Assembly: GCA_031284345.1 (NCBI GenBank) | Contig: JAITAC010000108.1 | Span: 1-10,191 of the forward strand | Direction: 5' to 3' | Length of the DNA: 10,191 bases | Source of the DNA: Holosporaceae bacterium | GTDB lineage: Bacteria; Pseudomonadota; Alphaproteobacteria; UBA3830 | Part shown: in pieces, positions 6,546-10,191 of the stretch | Position numbering within the stretch: position 1 is the first letter of the stretch | Layout of the letters: each line of letters begins with the position of its first letter | The notes under the pieces: generated by a model | Told to the model about the DNA's origin: nothing | What the model saw: the letters and a program-made list of their open reading frames with translations, nothing else | The model's database searches: none | Position numbers and translations under genes: made by a program

Positions 6546-7640
6546 TTACAACGTGGTTTTTAGTCGCTTCATGGCAAATACGGCCGAAAGCAATCCGAAA
6601 ACAAATATCATCGACACATGTGACAAAAAATATTCCCAATCGCTTCCCTTCAGCAAAATATTTCTCGCCAAAAAAGTATAGTGGGACATTGGCATTAGCA
6701 GTGCGAAAATTCTCAAAATAGGCGGCATATTATCTACGGGAGCTATACCGCCGGAGAGCATAACGGACAAAAACAGAAATATCATTACCCCCAGCATTGC
6801 CTGCTGCTGAACAGCGCAAAACGTCGATAGTAGAATCCCAAACGCAGACATAGACGCCGCAAACACCAAAAACGCCAGTGCAAATTGCCAAATGCTTCCC
6901 CGAAAAGGCATATCAAAAACCAACATGCTGACGGTGACAATTGTCGTTAAATTTATCGCTCCGACGCCGATGTAGGGAATTGTTTTGCCAAGAATGATGT
7001 GTGCTTTTCTAATGGGAGCGGAGATGAGCATTTCCATGGTTCCGCATTCTTTTTCCCGGGTCATGGAGACGCAGATGGTGCTCATAATGACCATGGCACA
7101 CATAATTACAATGATGAAGGGCAACATGAAAAATTTGGAACTCATTTCTGGATTAAATAAAATCCGACTTTTAAAATTTATGGCGGAAGTGGTATCCGTT
7201 GGCATTAATCGGCTTTCCTTCAGGACGGCCGTAGTGATTGCATTCAGGTATATTTCTATTGCCTGAGCTTTCATGATGTTGGCGGCGTCTATTAGGACCT
7301 GTAATTGAGGGGCTCCGGCGCCAACTGACCTGGTGAATCCTCCGGGAGGAGCGATTATGGCGGCGTCGACGTGTCCCTTCTGAATGGCGTCGAAAGCAGA
7401 CTCGTAAACGGCGTCAATTTTGGAGAACCATCCGGAGGCTATGGCTTTTTCATGAATTTCTTGGATTAGATAGTCGTTTGCGGCGCAATCAATAGCCAAT
7501 CGAATATTTCTAGGTTCGTTGTTCATGGCAAAACTAACCAGTAACATCTGCATAATCGGAGCAAAAAATACCACCGCAACCATTCTCGGATTGCGAATCA
7601 TTTGTATTATTTCTTTTTTCCAAAAAACGAATAAATTCAT
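6546..7640 (-). CDS. ABC-2 type transporter permease (YbhR/YbhS-like), second of two
   Basis: Inner-membrane subunit of an ABC exporter; in the YbhFSR family two such permeases pair with a double ATPase and a periplasmic adaptor for efflux. The 364-residue protein shows the ABC-2 layout: a cytoplasmic KKEIIQMIRNPR amphipathic start, TM1 at about 19-39, a large periplasmic domain at about 40-165 containing VDAAIIAPPGGF and LQVLIDAANIMKAQ, the FNPEMSSKFFMLP entry into TM2 (about 170-192), the cytoplasmic REKECGTMEMLISAP motif at 195-208 (the family 'REREqGTmeqLlvsP'), then four further helices with LSGGIAPVDNMP near 295-306. The start overlaps the preceding permease stop as ATGA (7637-7640). 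The substrate cannot be read from sequence. Confidence 0.85.
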   Translation of the reverse strand: MNLFVFWKKEIIQMIRNPRMVAVVFFAPIMQMLLVSFAMNNEPRNIRLAIDCAANDYLIQEIHEKAIASGWFSKIDAVYESAFDAIQKGHVDAAIIAPPGGFTRSVGAGAPQLQVLIDAANIMKAQAIEIYLNAITTAVLKESRLMPTDTTSAINFKSRILFNPEMSSKFFMLPFIIVIMCAMVIMSTICVSMTREKECGTMEMLISAPIRKAHIILGKTIPYIGVGAINLTTIVTVSMLVFDMPFRGSIWQFALAFLVFAASMSAFGILLSTFCAVQQQAMLGVMIFLFLSVMLSGGIAPVDNMPPILRIFALLMPMSHYTFLARNILLKGSDWEYFLSHVSMIFVFGLLSAVFAMKRLKTTL

Positions 7641-8887
7641 TCCAGTGTATCCTTAAATTTTTTTATGGCCGCGGTGACCAGTACTGCTCCCTGAATAATC
7701 AGCGCCACAAACGGTATCGCCAGATCGGCAAACGATGAGGCTTTGAGAAATTCACATCTGGCGATAGCGATATACCATCTGGCTGGAAAAATTACGGTGA
7801 TATATTGGAGAATGTCCGGCATGTATTCTAGGGGAAAAACAAATCCCGATAGCAAAATCGTTGGCAATAATCCGATTACCATGGCCATTTGCACCGCCAG
7901 CTGCTGCTGTTTCGCTATGATCGATATAAATAATCCCAGAGCAAGATAATCCAAGATAAAAATCGCCGTTCCCAACAGCAATATCCAGTGACTGCCATAG
8001 AATGGAACGTCGTAAATGAGTCTTGCGGCAGCATATACGATGCCGAATCCGCTCCAGCTCAAAAACGCATATGGCAATATTTTCCCGATAACTATTTCCA
8101 CCGCTTTGACCGGCGTAGATAACAGCATTTCCATGGATCCCTGTTCCTGCTCTCGACAAATAGCCAGCGACGTCAATAAAATCGAAACCAGCGCAATTAT
8201 TACCGCGGATAACCCAGGAATTATGAACCACTTGGAATTTAATTCCGGATTAAATAGCAATCTTGTCTGCAAAATTTTTTTTTGCACAGGTGCATTTAAG
8301 ATTTGCGCCGTTGTTATCATCTCCATACTGGCAATGTAACCTAGGGCGGCATTTAGGGACATGTTGTCGGCGCCGTCTACGAGTATTTGCACCTCGGGAC
8401 TGTCGGTATCCGGAATTTTATTTCGAAGATACTCGTGTCGGACTAGTGGGGCAGAATCAAGTCGGCGGCGCTCAAATGCCGGTGCGTATGTGCCGCTCAT
8501 CGTACTATTGGGGGGAAAAGTCTCGGATCTCAACGGTCCTCCATCCGCCTGCGGCGACGTTATTTTATTAGCAAAATCCGGCGGAATTATGAGCGCAACT
8601 TTGGCTTTTTCCTGGTGTATCTCCGCCATTGCTTCCGCCGGAGATTCCCGAAAATAGGTTTTGAAGTATCCGGAACTACTGAAAGTATTTATCAGCTGAA
8701 GAGACTCTTTTGATTTATTCTGGTCAACGATAATTATCGGAATGTTCGCTAAATTAAACTCTATGGCGTTTCCCAATATTATCACTATCAAAAACGGAAG
8801 TAACAGCGCGAGTATCAGCACAAAAGGATCCCGCATAACATGCTTGCTTTCTTTCTGAAAAATTGCTTTGCAGCGGGAAAAATTCAT
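7637..8887 (-). CDS. ABC-2 type transporter permease (YbhS/YbhR-like), first of two, with periplasmic insertion
   Basis: Paralogous partner of the permease encoded next to it. The 416 residues include TM1 (about 22-41), a periplasmic domain with VALIIPPDFANKI at about 97-109 and VQILVDGADNMSLNA at about 166-180, FNPELNSKWFIIP before TM2 (about 220-243), the cytoplasmic CREQEQGSMEMLLSTP motif (244-259) and four more helices, with LLSGFVFPLEYMP at 345-357. It is about 50 residues longer than its neighbour. The excess lies at about 110-162, between the two conserved periplasmic strands, and is rich in Pro, Ser, Arg and Gly. The start forms an ATGA overlap with the ATPase stop and has a strong AAGGAG ribosome site 7 nt upstream. 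With its neighbour it should form the export channel. Confidence 0.85.
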   Translation of the reverse strand: MNFSRCKAIFQKESKHVMRDPFVLILALLLPFLIVIILGNAIEFNLANIPIIIVDQNKSKESLQLINTFSSSGYFKTYFRESPAEAMAEIHQEKAKVALIIPPDFANKITSPQADGGPLRSETFPPNSTMSGTYAPAFERRRLDSAPLVRHEYLRNKIPDTDSPEVQILVDGADNMSLNAALGYIASMEMITTAQILNAPVQKKILQTRLLFNPELNSKWFIIPGLSAVIIALVSILLTSLAICREQEQGSMEMLLSTPVKAVEIVIGKILPYAFLSWSGFGIVYAAARLIYDVPFYGSHWILLLGTAIFILDYLALGLFISIIAKQQQLAVQMAMVIGLLPTILLSGFVFPLEYMPDILQYITVIFPARWYIAIARCEFLKASSFADLAIPFVALIIQGAVLVTAAIKKFKDTLE

Positions 8888-9804
8888 CGCTCATCTCCTT
8901 CGACGAGTTTCAAAAAAACGTCTTCCAGCGAAGGAGAAATTTTCTGAAAAATGCAATATTTTTTTAGACGATCCAGAGTCTCTTGCTCGTTCAGCGAATC
9001 AGCTATTATGGCGTGATAATGCAAACCGTAGGGGGCAAACATCTCGAAAAGGTCGTGAGCATTGGCAACGAGATACTGCCGCGCTTCAGAATTGTGAGTC
9101 GTGAGAGAATAAATATTTCGCTGATAGGTCATTTTTTTTAGATTGGATGGGCTGTCCAGCGCAATTAATTTTCCGGATCTCATGAGGGCGATTCTGTGGC
9201 AATTTTCCGCTTCATCCATGTAGTGGGTCGTGACGAAAATCGTTTTTCCGGCGGCGGATAATTGCTTAATGAGATTCCAGAATTTATTGCGGGCTACCGG
9301 AGCAACGCCTGCCGTAGGTTCGTCCAGAAATATAATCTGGGGATCGTGCAGCAGCGCCGCTACCAGCGCGATTTCCTGCTTGACGCCGCCCGGAAGATTG
9401 GCGGCCATTTGATGGCAATCATTTTCAAAATCTATGAATTTCAGCAATTGTTTTTTTCTTTTTTCATAGAGATCGCCGGGCACATTGCGTAGTTTTGCGG
9501 CAAATTCGAAATTTTCTTCGATGGTCAGATCATTGTAGAGAGTAAATTTCTGTGACATGTAGCCGACTTTTTTTTTGACGAGATTTTCGGCGCCGGCGAT
9601 AAATTTTACGTCATCGATAATTACATCTCCGGACGTGGCCGGAAGTAAGCCACACAAAACTCGGATGGCGGTAGTTTTTCCGGCGCCGTTCGATCCCAGG
9701 AATCCAAATATTTCTCCTTTGGTAACGGAGAAGCTCAAATTTTTTACGGCGAAAAAATTACCGAACATAACATTGAGATCTTTGACTATTACAATTTCAT
9801 TCAT
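8884..9804 (-). CDS. ABC transporter ATP-binding protein, equivalent to the C-terminal half of YbhF
   Basis: Nucleotide-binding domain of the exporter. In the 306-residue form: Walker A GSNGAGKTT at 37-45, Q-loop in YMSQKF (Q85), signature LPGGV at 137-141 where LSGG is canonical, Walker B IIFLDE at 157-162, and switch histidine in TTHYMDEAE (H194). The Asp following AGV in most relatives is Ala here (A168, AGVAPVAR). A C-terminal extension (about 220-306), ending in SLEDVFLKLVEGDER, is typical of this exporter class. The ATG at 9804 is chosen; it lies inside the ATGAATGA overlap with the upstream ATPase stop. An in-frame GTG at 9816 is less likely. It is in a different frame from the upstream ATPase although in YbhF the two are fused; the break sits at an A8 run. 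Confidence 0.88.
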   Translation of the reverse strand: MNEIVIVKDLNVMFGNFFAVKNLSFSVTKGEIFGFLGSNGAGKTTAIRVLCGLLPATSGDVIIDDVKFIAGAENLVKKKVGYMSQKFTLYNDLTIEENFEFAAKLRNVPGDLYEKRKKQLLKFIDFENDCHQMAANLPGGVKQEIALVAALLHDPQIIFLDEPTAGVAPVARNKFWNLIKQLSAAGKTIFVTTHYMDEAENCHRIALMRSGKLIALDSPSNLKKMTYQRNIYSLTTHNSEARQYLVANAHDLFEMFAPYGLHYHAIIADSLNEQETLDRLKKYCIFQKISPSLEDVFLKLVEGDER

Positions 9805-9811
9805 TTTTTTT
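9797..9811 (-). promoter_or_regulatory. A8 run and ATGAATGA overlap joining two ATPase frames
   Basis: On the minus strand the junction reads GCG, then eight A (9811 to 9804), then TGAATGA. In the first ATPase frame it is GCG AAA AAA AAT GAA TGA. If one A is lost it becomes GCG AAA AAA ATG AAT GAA, entering the second ATPase frame directly and giving a continuous YbhF-like double ATPase. Read as given, the second protein restarts at the ATG within the run. This could be a site of transcriptional slippage, a real split gene with coupled re-initiation, or a homopolymer sequencing error. Confidence 0.5.
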
Positions 9812-10191
9812 CGCACGTTTTAGAAAGAACTGATCGAAATTTTTCACGTTATCCTGCAGCAGGAGTCGCTGTGGTTCTCCAGCGTCGATGGCGACGCCGT
9901 TTTCCATCAGATGGACGCAGCCGCAGCGTTCAGCTTCATCCATGTAGGCGGTGGTCATGATTACCAATACATTGTTGGCGACGGCGTTGTTTAGTATATT
10001 CCAGAATTCTCGGCGACTAATGGGATCCACACCGTTGGTGGGTTCGTCCAGTAGAATTACTTTAGGAGATCGAAGCAATACACACATGAGCCCCAATTTT
10101 TTATACATTCCTCCGGACAGCTTTCCGGCAGGACGATCTTTGAACTTTCCAAGTTTCGTGACACCATATAGCTGCTCGGACAAATCTTCAT
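9797..10191 (-). CDS. ABC transporter ATP-binding protein, equivalent to the N-terminal half of YbhF (5' end outside window)
   Basis: Only the last 130 residues are present; the frame is open to the window edge, so the Walker A motif is not visible. What is seen is the helical-domain end, signature KLSGGM followed by a basic/hydrophobic helix, Walker B VILLDEP, the D-containing TNGVDPISRREFW segment, and TTAYMDEAERC, where the switch histidine of ATPases (TTHYMDEAE) is replaced by Ala. Loss of this histidine is also, from memory, a feature of the first domain of YbhF (Ser there). The protein ends KRAKKNE with stop at 9797-9799, overlapping the start of the next ATPase by 8 nt. It is the most upstream visible gene of the exporter operon; a periplasmic adaptor (YbhG/HlyD type) may lie further right. 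Confidence 0.85.
   Translation of the reverse strand, partial: EDLSEQLYGVTKLGKFKDRPAGKLSGGMYKKLGLMCVLLRSPKVILLDEPTNGVDPISRREFWNILNNAVANNVLVIMTTAYMDEAERCGCVHLMENGVAIDAGEPQRLLLQDNVKNFDQFFLKRAKKNE

Noticed and set aside
8478..8520. Shared TGCCGGTGC and GGGGGGAAAAG words between the permease insertion and the array at 101-329
   Set aside because: Two short G-rich words in 43 bases are not enough to argue common origin, and the intervening bases do not align.

Overview
The window looks like a mid-GC to AT-leaning Gram-negative chromosome. Type VI secretion baseplate genes, an inner-membrane SPOR-domain protein and a YbhFSR-type ABC exporter all point to a proteobacterium. The base composition, tight ATGA overlaps, homopolymer runs and in-protein insertions would suit a host-associated alphaproteobacterium (Holosporales-like), but that placement is inference; no marker in the window settles it.

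Layout. Positions 1-583 hold no convincing gene. They carry a 27/28-nt G-rich tandem array (101-329) bounded by an 18-bp inverted repeat (5-22 and 508-525). A third, degenerate copy of the repeat at 597-613 supplies a perfect extended -10 box ahead of a TrmH/RlmB-type rRNA 2'-O-methyltransferase (647-1414, +). Next is a single-pass membrane protein with a periplasmic SPOR domain and a long Pro-Gly-Val repeat tail (1463-2542, +).

From 2545 rightwards everything is on the minus strand. Read in the direction of transcription, 6258 to 2545 is a type VI secretion block: an Hcp-like tube protein, TssE, TssF and TssG. This is the usual hcp-tssE-tssF-tssG order, with a 17-nt gap, a 4-nt overlap and a 37-nt overlap. 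Its last gene ends 2 nt from the end of the SPOR gene. The sheath genes tssB/tssC and the membrane-complex genes tssJ/L/M are not in the window.

Upstream of that block, 10191 to 6546, lies an ABC-2 exporter operon: the end of a first ATP-binding protein, a second ATP-binding protein, and two ABC-2 permeases, all translationally coupled by 8-, 4- and 4-nt overlaps. In E. coli-type YbhF the two ATPase domains form one polypeptide. Here they are in different frames, and the break falls exactly at an A8 run, so loss of one A would fuse them. The two ATPase domains also have complementary defects, as expected for an exporter with one working and one degenerate ATP site.

The most interesting points are the A8 junction, the divergent Hcp, the tandem array whose three 1-nt expansions sum to a restored frame, the mobile-looking repeat that doubles as a promoter, and an extra periplasmic segment of about 50 residues in one permease.
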